A DNA stretch of 64,000 nucleotides from Methylobacterium durans (GTDB lineage: Bacteria > Pseudomonadota > Alphaproteobacteria > Rhizobiales > Beijerinckiaceae): assembly GCF_003173715.1 (NCBI RefSeq), contig NZ_CP029550.1, positions 6,526,001-6,590,000 of the forward strand, read 5' to 3'. The notes under the pieces are model-generated. The model was not told where the DNA came from. It saw only the letters and a list, made by a program, of their open reading frames with translations, and made no database searches. Below, piece by piece: positions 36,811-46,585 of the stretch. Each line of letters begins with the position of its first letter. The stretch's first letter is position 1. A program made the translations under genes and the position numbers.

Positions 36811-37464
36811 TTACGCCTCGCCGCGGGCGACCATATCCTCGTACTGGGAGACCTCCAGGCGGCCCTCCTTCGCCACCCGCGCCCGGTCCTCGTCGCTGAT
36901 GACGTCGTGGGCGAGGTCGAGGCGCTTCCAGGCGGCGAGCGGGGTCTCCCGGTCGGGCCGGGGCACGTACTTGTTCTGGCCGAGTTTCTGGTACTTGTGG
37001 ATGTAGCGCGGGCAGTTGACCCAGATCTTGGTCACGTCGACGCGCACGAGGTACTTGGCCTCGGTGTACTCGGCCATCAGGGGATCGTCGCGCAGCAGGC
37101 GCGCGTGGCCCTGCACCCGGACCCGGTGCGGCGTCTCGAAATCGATGAAGAGCAGGCCGACCTTCGCCTGACCCTCGATGTTGCCCATCGAGTAGAACAT
37201 GCCGTTGCCGTCGAAGCCGGGGAAGACGAGGGTGCTCTCGCCGGTCACCTTCACGAAGCCCGGGCTGCCGCCCTTGTAGGAGACGGTCGGCATGCCGTCC
37301 GGATCGACGGTGGAGAGGAAGAACATGTCTCGACTGCCGATGAAGGCGGCTTCGTCCTCCCGGATGGTCTCGTGGACCCAATCCGTGTCGAGTCGATCGG
37401 CGAGCTTCACCGTCCCGAACTCTTCCTGCAGCGCGCGGTGCGCGTCGAAATAGAGCGATGCCAT
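36811..37464 (-). CDS. Pyridoxamine 5'-phosphate oxidase-like flavin-binding protein
   Basis: 217 residues with a split-barrel flavin-binding fold. SRDMFFLSTVDPDGMPTVSY, GNGMFYSMGNIEGQAKVGLL and FIDFETPHRVRVQGHA match the PNPOx-like family that includes many F420/FMN-linked or heme-handling proteins of unknown substrate. The end DRARVAKEGRLEVSQYEDM is typical of the roughly 210-residue subgroup. The ATG at 37464 has GGAGGAG upstream. It follows the ilvC terminator and is probably a separate unit. Confidence 0.85.
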   Translation of the reverse strand: MASLYFDAHRALQEEFGTVKLADRLDTDWVHETIREDEAAFIGSRDMFFLSTVDPDGMPTVSYKGGSPGFVKVTGESTLVFPGFDGNGMFYSMGNIEGQAKVGLLFIDFETPHRVRVQGHARLLRDDPLMAEYTEAKYLVRVDVTKIWVNCPRYIHKYQKLGQNKYVPRPDRETPLAAWKRLDLAHDVISDEDRARVAKEGRLEVSQYEDMVARGEA

Positions 37465-37602
37465 GCGTCTCCTCCGCGGCGGCCTTCTCCGCGGGCCGCC
37501 GGCGGGCGCATGATTCCCGCAATTCGAGCGTGGCCGCAACTCCCGCGACGGCGGGCGCCGCTGCCGTCTCGGTCACCTGCGCGGGCGTGCCGCCCATGAA
37601 CG

Positions 37603-37643
37603 CGAGAATGGCCGGCCCGCGGGGTGCGGACCGGCCATTCTCG
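37603..37643 (-). terminator. Terminator hairpin downstream of ilvC
   Basis: GAGAATGGCCGG (37604-37615) pairs perfectly with CCGGCCATTCTC (37631-37642), plus one flanking C-G pair, around a 15-base GC-rich loop. It lies about 50 bases after the ilvC stop. No T-run follows, so it may be a Rho-assisted or mRNA-stabilising hairpin. Confidence 0.65.
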
Positions 37644-37690
37644 AGTAGCGCGAGTCCGGGCCGAGCGAAGCCGGCCCGCCTCGCAAAAAA

Positions 37691-38866
<1,176 letters not shown>

Positions 38867-39511
38867 TCAGGCTGGCAGAGGCAGCCCCTCCCGGGCGAAC
38901 GCCCGCTGCACGGCCGGACGCTCCGCCATGGCGCGGGCATGCGCCGTCCAGGCCGGGAAGCGCTCGGCCATGTCGAAGCCCAGCGCCGGCCCGCGGCCCC
39001 AGGTCCAGAACAGGAGCAGGTAGGGATCGACCACGCTGTACCGGCCGCCCACCGCCCAGCCGCCGTTCGAGAGGCGCACCTCCGTCATGGTGCAGAGGTC
39101 GCCGAACGTGTCGGCGCCCTTGGCGCGGATGCCGGGATGAGCCGCCTCGTCGGCGCTGTAGCGCTCGGCCCGGCGGATATGAGCGTAGGCCGGGTGGTGG
39201 TTGGTGGAGAGCCAGCCGAGCCACTCGTCCGCGACCGCCTGATCGCGGAGGCTCTCGGGCCACAGCCCAGCCTCCGGATGCGCGCGGGCGATGTGGCGCA
39301 GGAGCGCGGTGTTCTCCGTGAGCACCCAGCCGCCCTCGTCGAGGGCCGGCACGCGCCCGCGCTCGTTGACCGCGAGGTATACCGGCGCCCGCTGGTCGCC
39401 GGCCTGCAAGTTGAGGCGCACGGTCTCGAAGGGCGCGCCGGTCTCCTCCAGCGCGATGTGCGAGGCGAGCGAGCAGGCGCCCCGGGCGTAATAGAGGGTG
39501 CGGGCGGTCAT
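38867..39511 (-). CDS. Glutathione S-transferase family protein
   Basis: 214 residues: thioredoxin-fold N-terminal domain (LYYARGACSLASHIALEETG, then NERGRVPALDEGGWVLTENTALLRHI with the cis-Pro and the Ser/Glu-Asn glutathione site) and an all-helical C-terminal domain. ARGACSLA is the beta-class GST pattern with a Cys in the active-site region. Substrate unknown. It begins 27 bases after ilvH and lies between ilvH and ilvC, so it is likely read through from the ilv transcript. Confidence 0.88.
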   Translation of the reverse strand: MTARTLYYARGACSLASHIALEETGAPFETVRLNLQAGDQRAPVYLAVNERGRVPALDEGGWVLTENTALLRHIARAHPEAGLWPESLRDQAVADEWLGWLSTNHHPAYAHIRRAERYSADEAAHPGIRAKGADTFGDLCTMTEVRLSNGGWAVGGRYSVVDPYLLLFWTWGRGPALGFDMAERFPAWTAHARAMAERPAVQRAFAREGLPLPA

Positions 39512-39538
39512 GCCTGATCCTGCGTGCTGGTCCGGGTC

Positions 39539-40081
39539 CTACAGGGGCTCCGCGCCCCGCCCCATCGCGGCGATACCGGTGCGGCAGATCTCGACGAGAC
39601 CGATCACGCTCATCAGGCGGATGAAGCGGTCGATCTCCTCCGTCGTGCCGGTGAGCTCGAACACGAAGGAGTTGAGCGTCGCGTCCAGCGTCTTGGCGCC
39701 GAAGGCGGCGGCAAGCCGCAGGGCCTCGCTGCGATGCTCGCCCTGGCCCACCACCTTCACGAGGCAGATCTCGCGCTCCAGGGCGTTGCCCTGGAGCGTC
39801 AGGTCCACCACCCGGTGCACGGGCACGAGCCGGTCGAGCTGCGCCTTGATCTGCTCGATCACGGCGTTGGTGCCCGTCGTCACGATGGTGATGCGGGAGA
39901 GGTGGCGCGCCTCCTCCGTCTCGGACACCGTCAGGCTCTCGATGTTGTAGCCCCGCCCCGAGAACATGCCCGAGATCCGGGCGAGCGCGCCCGGCTCGTT
40001 GTCCACGATCACCGCGAGGGTGTGCCGGTTGACGGTCTCGACCCGGACCGGCTCGGGGTAGTGCGTGTTCATCGCGTTCAT
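39539..40081 (-). CDS. ilvH: Acetolactate synthase regulatory (small) subunit
   Basis: 180 residues. An N-terminal ACT domain (HTLAVIVDNEPGALARISGM, then GRGYNIESLTVSETE) binds valine for feedback inhibition; a C-terminal ALS_ss domain follows (EICLVKVVGQGEHRSEALRL). It assembles with the IlvB catalytic subunit. Gap to ilvB is 22 bases. Confidence 0.95.
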   Translation of the reverse strand: MNAMNTHYPEPVRVETVNRHTLAVIVDNEPGALARISGMFSGRGYNIESLTVSETEEARHLSRITIVTTGTNAVIEQIKAQLDRLVPVHRVVDLTLQGNALEREICLVKVVGQGEHRSEALRLAAAFGAKTLDATLNSFVFELTGTTEEIDRFIRLMSVIGLVEICRTGIAAMGRGAEPL

Positions 40082-40103
40082 CGTCCTGCTCCTCCCCGAA
40101 CCC

Positions 40104-41879
40104 TCAGACCAGCATCTTGCCTTCCTCGGAGATCACGTCCCCGAGTTCGACCCCGGTCTCGCCGAGATAGTCGGAGAGCAGCATCTCGTTGTGCGCCTTG
40201 CCCGAGGGGATCATCGGGAAGCAGTTCTCGGTCTTGTCGACCACGCAATCGAAGATGACCGGCCCGTCGTAGTCGAGCATCTCCCGGATCGCCGCATCGA
40301 GGTCGCCCGGCTTCTCGCAGCGGATGCCCTTGGCGCCGTAGGCCTCGGCGAGCTTCACGAAGTCCGGCAGGCTCTCCGAGTAGCTCTGCGAGTAGCGCGA
40401 GCCGTGCAGCAGCTCCTGCCACTGGCGGACCATGCCCATGTACTCGTTGTTGAGAATGAAGATCTTGACCGGCAGGCGGTACTGCACCGCGGTCGAGAGC
40501 TCCTGGATGTTCATCAGGATCGAGGCCTCGCCCGCGATGTCGATGACGAGCCCGTCCCGGTGGGCGAGCTGCACGCCGATGGCGGCGGGCAGGCCATAGC
40601 CCATCGTGCCGAGGCCGCCGGACGTCATCCAGCGGTTCGGCTCCTCGAACTTGAAGTACTGGGCCGCCCACATCTGGTGCTGGCCGACCTCGGTGGTGAT
40701 GTAGGTCTCGCGCTCCTTGCAGGCCTCGTAGAGGCGCTGCACGGCGTATTGCGGCTTGATGATCGTGCCCGAGGGCCAGTAGGCGAGGCACTCGCGGGCC
40801 CGCCAGGTGCGGATCTTGGAGAACCACGCTTCCATCCGGTCCTTGTCGGGGTCGGACGGCAGGGCCTGCCACGCCTCCAGCATGTCGGCGAGCACCGAGG
40901 CGCAATCGCCGAGGATGCCGATATCGACCTTGACGACCTTGTTGATCGAGGAGGCGTCGACGTCGACGTGGATCTTCTTGGAATAGGGGGCGAAGGCGTC
41001 GAGGCGGCCGGTGATGCGGTCGTCGAAGCGCGCGCCGATGCAGACCATCACGTCGCACTCGTGCATCGCGAGGTTGGCCTCGTAGGTCCCGTGCATGCCG
41101 AGCATGCCGAGGAACTTGTCGTCGGAAGCCGGGAAGGCTCCGAGGCCCATCAGGGTCGAGGTGACGGGGAAGCCCGTCGCCGCGACGAGCTCGCGCAGGA
41201 GGCGCGAGGCCTCCGGACCCGAATTGATGACGCCGCCGCCGGTGTAGAAGACCGGCCGGCGCGCGGAGGCCATCAGCTCGACGGCCGCGCGGATCTTGTC
41301 GGCGTCGCCCTTCACGACCGGGCGGTAGGTCTTGTGCCCGTCGAAGCTCGGACGCTCGTAGAGCCCGCTCGCGAACTGGATGTCCTTCGGCAGGTCGACG
41401 ACGACGGGCCCGGGCCGGCCGTGGCTCGCGACGTAGAACGCCTCGTGCAGGATGCGCGGCAGGTCGTCGATCGATTTGACGAGGTAGTTGTGCTTCGTGC
41501 AGTGGCGCGTGATGCCGACCGTGTCGCATTCCTGGAACGCGTCGGTGCCGATGAGGTGCGTGGGCACCTGGCCCGTGATGCAGACGAGCGGGATCGAATC
41601 CATCATCGCGTCGGTGAGGCCCGTGACGATGTTGGTGGCGCCGGGGCCGGACGTGACGAGGACGCAGCCGACCTTGCCTGAGGAGCGGGCATAGCCCTCC
41701 GCCGCGTGGACGGCGCCCTGCTCGTGGCGCACGAGCACGTGCTGGATCGCGTCCTGATGGAAGAGCGCGTCGTAGATCGGCAGCACCGCACCGCCCGGAT
41801 ACCCGAACAGCGTATCGACACCCTGATCCCGGAACGCCCGGATGACCATTTCGGCCCCGGTCATGACCTCGCCGCTCAT
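40104..41879 (-). CDS. ilvB: Acetolactate synthase catalytic (large) subunit
   Basis: 591 residues, ThDP-dependent, condensing two pyruvates or pyruvate with 2-oxobutyrate. GYPGGAVLPIYDAL and HEQGAVHAAEGYAR carry the ThDP-activating Glu. CITGQVPTHLIGTDAFQE follows, and GEASILMNIQEL with NNEYMGMVRQW is the ThDP/Mg motif. The ATG at 41879 (MSGEVMTGAEMVIRAF) is preceded by AAGGAGGAAGACG. The frame is open upstream, but that stretch contains the leader and attenuator. It is first structural gene of the ilvBH unit. Confidence 0.96.
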   Translation of the reverse strand: MSGEVMTGAEMVIRAFRDQGVDTLFGYPGGAVLPIYDALFHQDAIQHVLVRHEQGAVHAAEGYARSSGKVGCVLVTSGPGATNIVTGLTDAMMDSIPLVCITGQVPTHLIGTDAFQECDTVGITRHCTKHNYLVKSIDDLPRILHEAFYVASHGRPGPVVVDLPKDIQFASGLYERPSFDGHKTYRPVVKGDADKIRAAVELMASARRPVFYTGGGVINSGPEASRLLRELVAATGFPVTSTLMGLGAFPASDDKFLGMLGMHGTYEANLAMHECDVMVCIGARFDDRITGRLDAFAPYSKKIHVDVDASSINKVVKVDIGILGDCASVLADMLEAWQALPSDPDKDRMEAWFSKIRTWRARECLAYWPSGTIIKPQYAVQRLYEACKERETYITTEVGQHQMWAAQYFKFEEPNRWMTSGGLGTMGYGLPAAIGVQLAHRDGLVIDIAGEASILMNIQELSTAVQYRLPVKIFILNNEYMGMVRQWQELLHGSRYSQSYSESLPDFVKLAEAYGAKGIRCEKPGDLDAAIREMLDYDGPVIFDCVVDKTENCFPMIPSGKAHNEMLLSDYLGETGVELGDVISEEGKMLV

Positions 41880-41939
41880 CGTCTTCCTCCTTGAACCCGT
41901 TCTCGAACTCCGTTGCGCTTCGACCCGGACGCGGGCAAC

Positions 41940-41963
41940 AAAAAAGGGCCCCGATCGGGACCC
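41940..41963 (-). terminator. Attenuator terminator ahead of ilvB
   Basis: On the minus strand, GGGTCCC-GATC-GGGGCCC forms a 7-bp stem followed immediately by TTTTTT, a classic intrinsic terminator. It lies between the leader peptide and the ilvB start, about 60 bases upstream of the ATG. A second hairpin (GGCCCT/AGGGCC, 41988-42005) covers the leader stop codon and could act as pause or anti-terminator element. Confidence 0.8.
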
Positions 41964-41997
41964 TGCATGCGCCACCGCCCGGATCGCGGCCCTGGCT

Positions 41998-42048
41998 TCA
42001 GGGCCGCCCCGTCAGTGGCGCTTCCGTTACGATAAGGATGTGACGCAT
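41998..42048 (-). CDS. ilv leader peptide (16 residues)
   Basis: A short frame, MRHILIVTEAPLTGRP, with the run Ile-Leu-Ile-Val early in the peptide. Ribosome stalling at these codons when charged tRNA-Ile, -Leu or -Val is scarce would favour an alternative fold over the terminator downstream, as in known ilv attenuation. The promoter upstream, hairpin over the stop codon, terminator with T-run and ilvB appear in the expected order. The ribosome binding site is weak (GAGACGTCACC). Confidence 0.75.
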   Translation of the reverse strand: MRHILIVTEAPLTGRP

Positions 42049-42110
42049 CGGGGTGACGTCTCGAACCTGTTCGACCCGCTCTGGCAGCAGAGTCGCTAAA
42101 AGTGTTGGGT

Positions 42111-42139
42111 CTCTTAGCGGAGGGGACCTGTCGGGTCAA
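42111..42139 (-). promoter_or_regulatory. Probable sigma-70 promoter of the ilv leader transcript
   Basis: TTGACC (42139-42134) and TAAGAG (42116-42111) on the minus strand are separated by 17 bases. Transcription would begin near 42104, giving a leader of about 55 bases before the leader peptide ATG. Confidence 0.5.
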
Positions 42140-42246
42140 CGGCGGAGACCGCGAATATTGCGCCACATTGCCGGGCTCCGAGCCGCGGCCTATTGGAACG
42201 CCCCAGGACCTCGCAAACCGCAACCCGCACGAAAGCGACGACCCCC

Positions 42247-42756
42247 GTGGCGCTGCCCGAGACGGCCTACACCCGGGCCTCCTCCTACCTCCTCCTCGAC
42301 GTCGCCGGGCAAGCCTGCGCGCTCCCCCGCGAGGCGGTCCGCGAGGTGCTGCCGCTGCCCGACCTGTTCCAGCCGCCGACCGGCGGCTCCTGGCTCGCGG
42401 GCTTCCTGAACCTCGGCGGGAACCCGGTGCCCGTCATCGACCTCGCCCGCCTGTTCGGGCTGCGGGCGGGACGCTCCGATCCCGGCCTCTACGCGCATCT
42501 CGTCGTCGTGGCGGACGGGGGGCGTGCCCTCCTCGTCGACCGGGCGAGCGACCTCGTCAGCGTGACCCCCGACGCAGTCCGCGCGGTCGAGCCGGGCCAG
42601 ACGCTCAACGGCTGCGTCGAGGCGGAGATCACCGTACGGGGCCGCCTCGTCCATGCCCTCAGCCTCGCCCGCATCCTGACCGAGGAGGAGAACGGGCGGG
42701 TCGAGGCCCTGGCCCGCGCCGCGCGTTCCCGCCTCGCCGACCTGCCGGCGGCCTGA
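42247..42756 (+). CDS. cheW: CheW-like adaptor (first of Wsp/Frz-type chemosensory operon)
   Basis: 169 residues forming a CheW beta-barrel: YLLLDVAGQACALPREAVRE, LAGFLNLGGNPVPVIDLARL and LVVVADGGRALLVDRASDLV. It would couple the MCP to CheA. The GTG at 42247 is chosen because VALPETAYTRASSYLLL leads straight into the fold; an in-frame TTG 18 codons upstream is possible. It is divergent from the ilv genes and heads a plus-strand operon whose seven later genes are separated by 44 bases or less. Confidence 0.85.
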   Translation: MALPETAYTRASSYLLLDVAGQACALPREAVREVLPLPDLFQPPTGGSWLAGFLNLGGNPVPVIDLARLFGLRAGRSDPGLYAHLVVVADGGRALLVDRASDLVSVTPDAVRAVEPGQTLNGCVEAEITVRGRLVHALSLARILTEEENGRVEALARAARSRLADLPAA

Positions 42757-42761
42757 GCCCG

Positions 42762-44258
42762 TTGGCCCGCGACCCGTCACGGGAGGAACTCGCCCCGCGG
42801 CGGGCGGAACGGCGCGACCCGTTCGCCGATCCCGGCTACGCGGATCTCAAGGCCGAGATCATCGCCCGCACGGGTCACCAGTACTATGCCGACAAGGACG
42901 GCCTCCTGTTCGACCGGCTCCGCCGCCGCTTCCGCGCGAGCGGAGCGGGCGACGCCACCGCCTACCGCGCCCTCCTCGCGCAGGGCCAGGACGGCGCCCG
43001 CGAATGGGCGGCGCTCGAGGCCGAGATCACCATCGGCGAGACCTTCTTCTTCCGCTACGCGGAGCAGTTCGAGGCGCTGCGCGAGACGATCCTGCCGGGC
43101 CTGATCGCGGCGCGCGAGCCCGAGCGTAACCTCAAGGTCTGGAGCGCCGGCTGCTCGACGGGCGCGGAGCCCTACTCGGTGGCGATCCTTCTGCGCGAGA
43201 TCCTGGGGGAGTCCCTCCCCGCCTGGCACGTGGCGATCATGGGGACCGACATCAGCGCCGCGGCGCTCGCGACGGCGCGGGATGCGCAATACGGGCGCTG
43301 GGCCCTGCGCACGATGCCGGCGGAGGCGCGCAACCTCTACTTCCGGCGCCTGCCCGCGGAGCCCGGCGCAGCCCGCGAGGGCGGCTACGCCCTGCGCCCC
43401 GAGTTCCGCCGCATGGTGCGCTTCGAGCGGCAGAATCTGCTCAGCCTCCTCGACGGCAGCGCACCCCCCCGTTTCGCGGAATTCGACCTCATCCTCTGCC
43501 GCAACGTGCTGATCTACTTCAGCGCCGAGACGGTGGCGGGGATCGTGCGGGCGCTCGGGCGCCGGCTGCGGCCGGGCGGCTGGCTGCTGATCGGCCATGC
43601 CGAGCCGAACCCGGCCTTCGCCGACTGGTTGACCCCGGTGCACCTGCCCGGCACCGTCGCCTATCGCCGCCTCGACGAGGCCGTGCCGGCGCCGACGGTC
43701 CGGCTGGCGCCGCCTCCCGCACCCGCTCCGCCCGAGCCGTCTCCCCTCCCTGAGCCGCCGCCGCGCGCGCGGGCGGCGCCGCCGCCGCCCGAGGCGGAGA
43801 CCGGCGCCCCGCCGCCAGCGGAGACGCTGCCGCCCGAGGAGTTCCCGTCGCTCGGGGAGGTGCTGGAGCGGGTCCGGTCCCTTGCCGATGCGGGCGAGAC
43901 GGCCGAGGCGTGGCGCGGCGCCCGTGCGGCCGTGCAGGCCGGTCTGACGGACCCGCGGCTCCTCCTCTACGAGGGTCTGCTCGGCCTCAGCCTCGGGCGC
44001 GAGGCGGAGGCCGAGCGCTCCCTGCGCGGCGCGCTCTACCTCGATCCCGGATTCGTGATGGCCCACTACCATCTCGGCCTGCTGCTCGCCGCCCTCGGCC
44101 GGCCGGGGCCGGCGCGGCGGGCCCTCGACAACGCCGGCCGCCTGAGCGAAGCGCTTCCCCCGACCCTGGTGCTGCCGGAGGCCGACGGTGCGACCGCCGG
44201 CGAGATCGCCGAGAGCGCTCGGCTGGCGAGAGCCCGCATCGGCTCGCGAGCGGGCTGA
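42762..44258 (+). CDS. cheR: CheR-type methyltransferase with C-terminal TPR region (WspC/FrzF-like)
   Basis: 498 residues. The methyltransferase half begins DLKAEIIARTGHQYYADKDG, with the SAM-binding loop VWSAGCSTGAEPYSVAILL and FDLILCRNVLIYFS. A Pro-rich linker (about residues 310-350) joins it to a C-terminal TPR-like region (LLYEGLLGLSLGREAEAERS, then LDPGFVMAHYHLGLLLAALG). CheR-TPR proteins methylate MCPs in the Wsp and Frz pathways. The start is probably TTG at 42762, 5 bases after the cheW stop; no ATG or GTG precedes the domain in frame. The gap to the next gene is 30 bases. Confidence 0.85.
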   Translation: MARDPSREELAPRRAERRDPFADPGYADLKAEIIARTGHQYYADKDGLLFDRLRRRFRASGAGDATAYRALLAQGQDGAREWAALEAEITIGETFFFRYAEQFEALRETILPGLIAAREPERNLKVWSAGCSTGAEPYSVAILLREILGESLPAWHVAIMGTDISAAALATARDAQYGRWALRTMPAEARNLYFRRLPAEPGAAREGGYALRPEFRRMVRFERQNLLSLLDGSAPPRFAEFDLILCRNVLIYFSAETVAGIVRALGRRLRPGGWLLIGHAEPNPAFADWLTPVHLPGTVAYRRLDEAVPAPTVRLAPPPAPAPPEPSPLPEPPPRARAAPPPPEAETGAPPPAETLPPEEFPSLGEVLERVRSLADAGETAEAWRGARAAVQAGLTDPRLLLYEGLLGLSLGREAEAERSLRGALYLDPGFVMAHYHLGLLLAALGRPGPARRALDNAGRLSEALPPTLVLPEADGATAGEIAESARLARARIGSRAG

Positions 44259-44288
44259 CCGGCGACCGCAGGGAATGAGGAGGCCCGC

Positions 44289-44848
44289 GTGAGCGCGAAC
44301 GGACGACGACAGGACGAGGCGGACCGGATCCGCGCCCTGCGCGAGGCGCGGACGCTGGCGCTCGCCCGCCGGGGCGAGGCCGTCCGCGCCGAGAGCGAGG
44401 GCAGCGCTTTCCTCGTCTGCGCCTGCGGGCCCGAGCGCTATGGATTGCCCCTCGCCGAGGTGGCGCAGGTGGTGCCCGCCCGCCCCTGCACCGCCCTGCC
44501 CGGCGCGAGCCCCGCTCTCTTGGGCCTGGTCGCGCTCTCGGGCGGCATTGTCAGCGTGCTCGACCTCGCCCGGGCGCTCGGCCGCGGTGGCACACCCGCC
44601 GAGGGGGGCACCTCGTCGTCCTGCGCGGTACCGCCGTGCCGGTGGCGCTCGCCGTCGACCGGGTGGTCGGCACGGGCCGCATCGGAGGGGCCGAACCCGA
44701 GGGGCCCGCACCGGCTGCCTCCGCGCTCGCCATCGGCTTGGGCAGCGAGGCCGTTTCGGGCTATGCCCCCGCCCGTCCCGGTTCCGCCGGGGCTGGGGAC
44801 TTCGCCCTCGTCGACCTGCCGCGGCTGCTGCGGCGCTACCTGCCTTGA
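44289..44848 (+). CDS. cheW: Second CheW-like adaptor, frame broken by one missing base
   Basis: From a GTG with GAGGAGG upstream, the frame encodes a charged helical leader (about 35 residues), then FLVCACGPERYGLPLAEVAQ and LLGLVALSGGIVSVLDLARA, clear CheW sequence. At GGGGGG (44603-44608) it goes out of frame and runs on to 44960 as Pro/Ser/Arg-rich nonsense. Adding one base there gives HLVVLRGTAVPVALAVDRVV and ends DLPRLLRRYLP at 44848, a complete 186-residue CheW. It corresponds to WspD in position. Whether the deletion is real or a sequencing error cannot be decided from sequence. Confidence 0.8.
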
Positions 44849-44902
44849 GCGCGGCCATCGGGGCTCGTCCCCGGCCCGCCGCCGCATTCGGAGCCTGAAC
44901 GC

Positions 44903-46570
44903 GTGTCGCTCTCGATCGGAAAACGGATCCTTCTCGGCTTTGTCGCCGTCACGCTGGTGATCGTCGCGCTCGGCCTCTACGCGCTCGGCCAGATCGGGGC
45001 CGTGCGCGACACCACGGACGCCATCGTCACCCGCGATCTCTCCGTCGCCCGCAAGCTCGACGATCTCGCCAACCGGGCCCGCGACATGGGCATCCTGCGC
45101 CGCAACGCGGTGATCACGGCGATCACCGGCAAGCGGGCCGCCGACACGGAGGACCCGACGCTCGCTTGGCGGCGGGCCGCCGGCGAGACGGAGGTCGCCC
45201 TCACCGCCCTCGTCCGCTCGACCGACGAGTTCCGCGCCACCTCGATCTCGCCGGAGCGCTCGGCCATCTGGAAGCGGATGAACGAATCGGCCCTTGAGGC
45301 GGCCGCCGCCTTCCGGCAGCTGCGCAGCGGCAGCGAGACGCAGCTCGCCGCGGTCGCCGAGAAGAACATCGAGGCGGTGGAGACCCGCAACGACGACCTC
45401 AACCGCACGCAGGACGTCTTCCTGCGCGGCATCGACCGGACCCGCGACATCCTCGACGAGGGCATCGCCGCCGGCCAGCGCGGCGTGCGCGACATCTACG
45501 ATCGCAGCCGCATCTCGGTCGGCCTGACGCTCGCCGCCGCGATCCTGCTCGCGATCCTCGTCACTGTCCTGATCAGCCGCGCGGTGGTGCGCCCGCTGGA
45601 GCGGGTGATGGAGTTCGCCGAGCGGGTCGGCTCAGGCGATCTGTCCCAGACCCTCGACGCGCGCGGCACCGACGAGATCGGCCGGCTCGGGCGCAGCCTC
45701 AACGGCATGGTGGCAGGGCTCGCCGACCTCGCCCGCACCAACCGCGCCGCCACCGCCGACCTGAACGCCGCGGCGGCCGAGATCCGCGCCTCCGCCCAGG
45801 AGCAGGCGGCCTCCGTCGAGGAGCAGTTCGCCGCCGTTCAGGAGACCGCCGCGACCGTCGACGAGATCACCCATTCGGGCGCACAGATCGGCAAGCGGGC
45901 GAGTGAGGTGATCGCCACCGCCCAGGCCACCGCCCAGACCTCGAAGGCGGGCCTGCGGGCAGTCGCCGACACGGCCCGCGCCATGGAGGCCATCCGCGAG
46001 CAGGCAGAGGCTGTGGCCGGCAACATCGTGGCGCTCTCCGAGAAGACGCAGACGATCGGCGAGATCATCACCACCGTGAACGACATCTCGGAGCGCACCC
46101 ACCTCCTCGCGCTCAACGCCGCCATCGAGGCGGCGGCCGCCGGCGAGGGCGGGCGCAGCTTCGCCATCGTTGCCGCCGAGATGAAGCTGCTCGCCGATCA
46201 GGCGAAGAGCGCGACCGCCCAGGTCCGCTCGATCCTCGGCGAGATCCAGCGGGGCATCAACACCTCGGTGATGCTGACCGAGGAGGCGGTGAAGCGGGCC
46301 GCCACCGGCAAGACCCGCTCGGACACGACCCAGCGCACCATCGAGGAGATCACCGCTCGCGTCGAGGAGAGCGTACAGACCTTCCAGCAGATCGTCGCCT
46401 CGACGAACCAGCAGCAGCTCGGCATCGAGCAGGTGATGGGCGCGCTCCAGAATATCCGGCAGGCGAGCCAGCAGACGGCGGCCGGCACCCGCGAGGTCGA
46501 GTCGGCGTCCGCCAACCTCACCGAGCTCGCCCAGGCGCTGATGTCGCTCGCCGAGCGCTACCGGCACTAG
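44903..46570 (+). CDS. Methyl-accepting chemotaxis protein
   Basis: 555 residues. The first membrane helix is at about 8-28 ([20 protein letters not shown]), with a periplasmic helical sensor (four-helix-bundle type, to about 205). The second helix is at about 208-230 ([17 protein letters not shown]), followed by a HAMP domain ([20 protein letters not shown]). The C-terminal signalling coiled coil carries the hairpin tip [20 protein letters not shown]. No C-terminal pentapeptide for CheR tethering is present. GTG start at 44903. It is the operon's only receptor, equivalent to WspA. Confidence 0.92.
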   Translation: MSLSIGKRILLGFVAVTLVIVALGLYALGQIGAVRDTTDAIVTRDLSVARKLDDLANRARDMGILRRNAVITAITGKRAADTEDPTLAWRRAAGETEVALTALVRSTDEFRATSISPERSAIWKRMNESALEAAAAFRQLRSGSETQLAAVAEKNIEAVETRNDDLNRTQDVFLRGIDRTRDILDEGIAAGQRGVRDIYDRSRISVGLTLAAAILLAILVTVLISRAVVRPLERVMEFAERVGSGDLSQTLDARGTDEIGRLGRSLNGMVAGLADLARTNRAATADLNAAAAEIRASAQEQAASVEEQFAAVQETAATVDEITHSGAQIGKRASEVIATAQATAQTSKAGLRAVADTARAMEAIREQAEAVAGNIVALSEKTQTIGEIITTVNDISERTHLLALNAAIEAAAAGEGGRSFAIVAAEMKLLADQAKSATAQVRSILGEIQRGINTSVMLTEEAVKRAATGKTRSDTTQRTIEEITARVEESVQTFQQIVASTNQQQLGIEQVMGALQNIRQASQQTAAGTREVESASANLTELAQALMSLAERYRH

Positions 46571-46585
46571 GGTCCGCCGCGCCCG

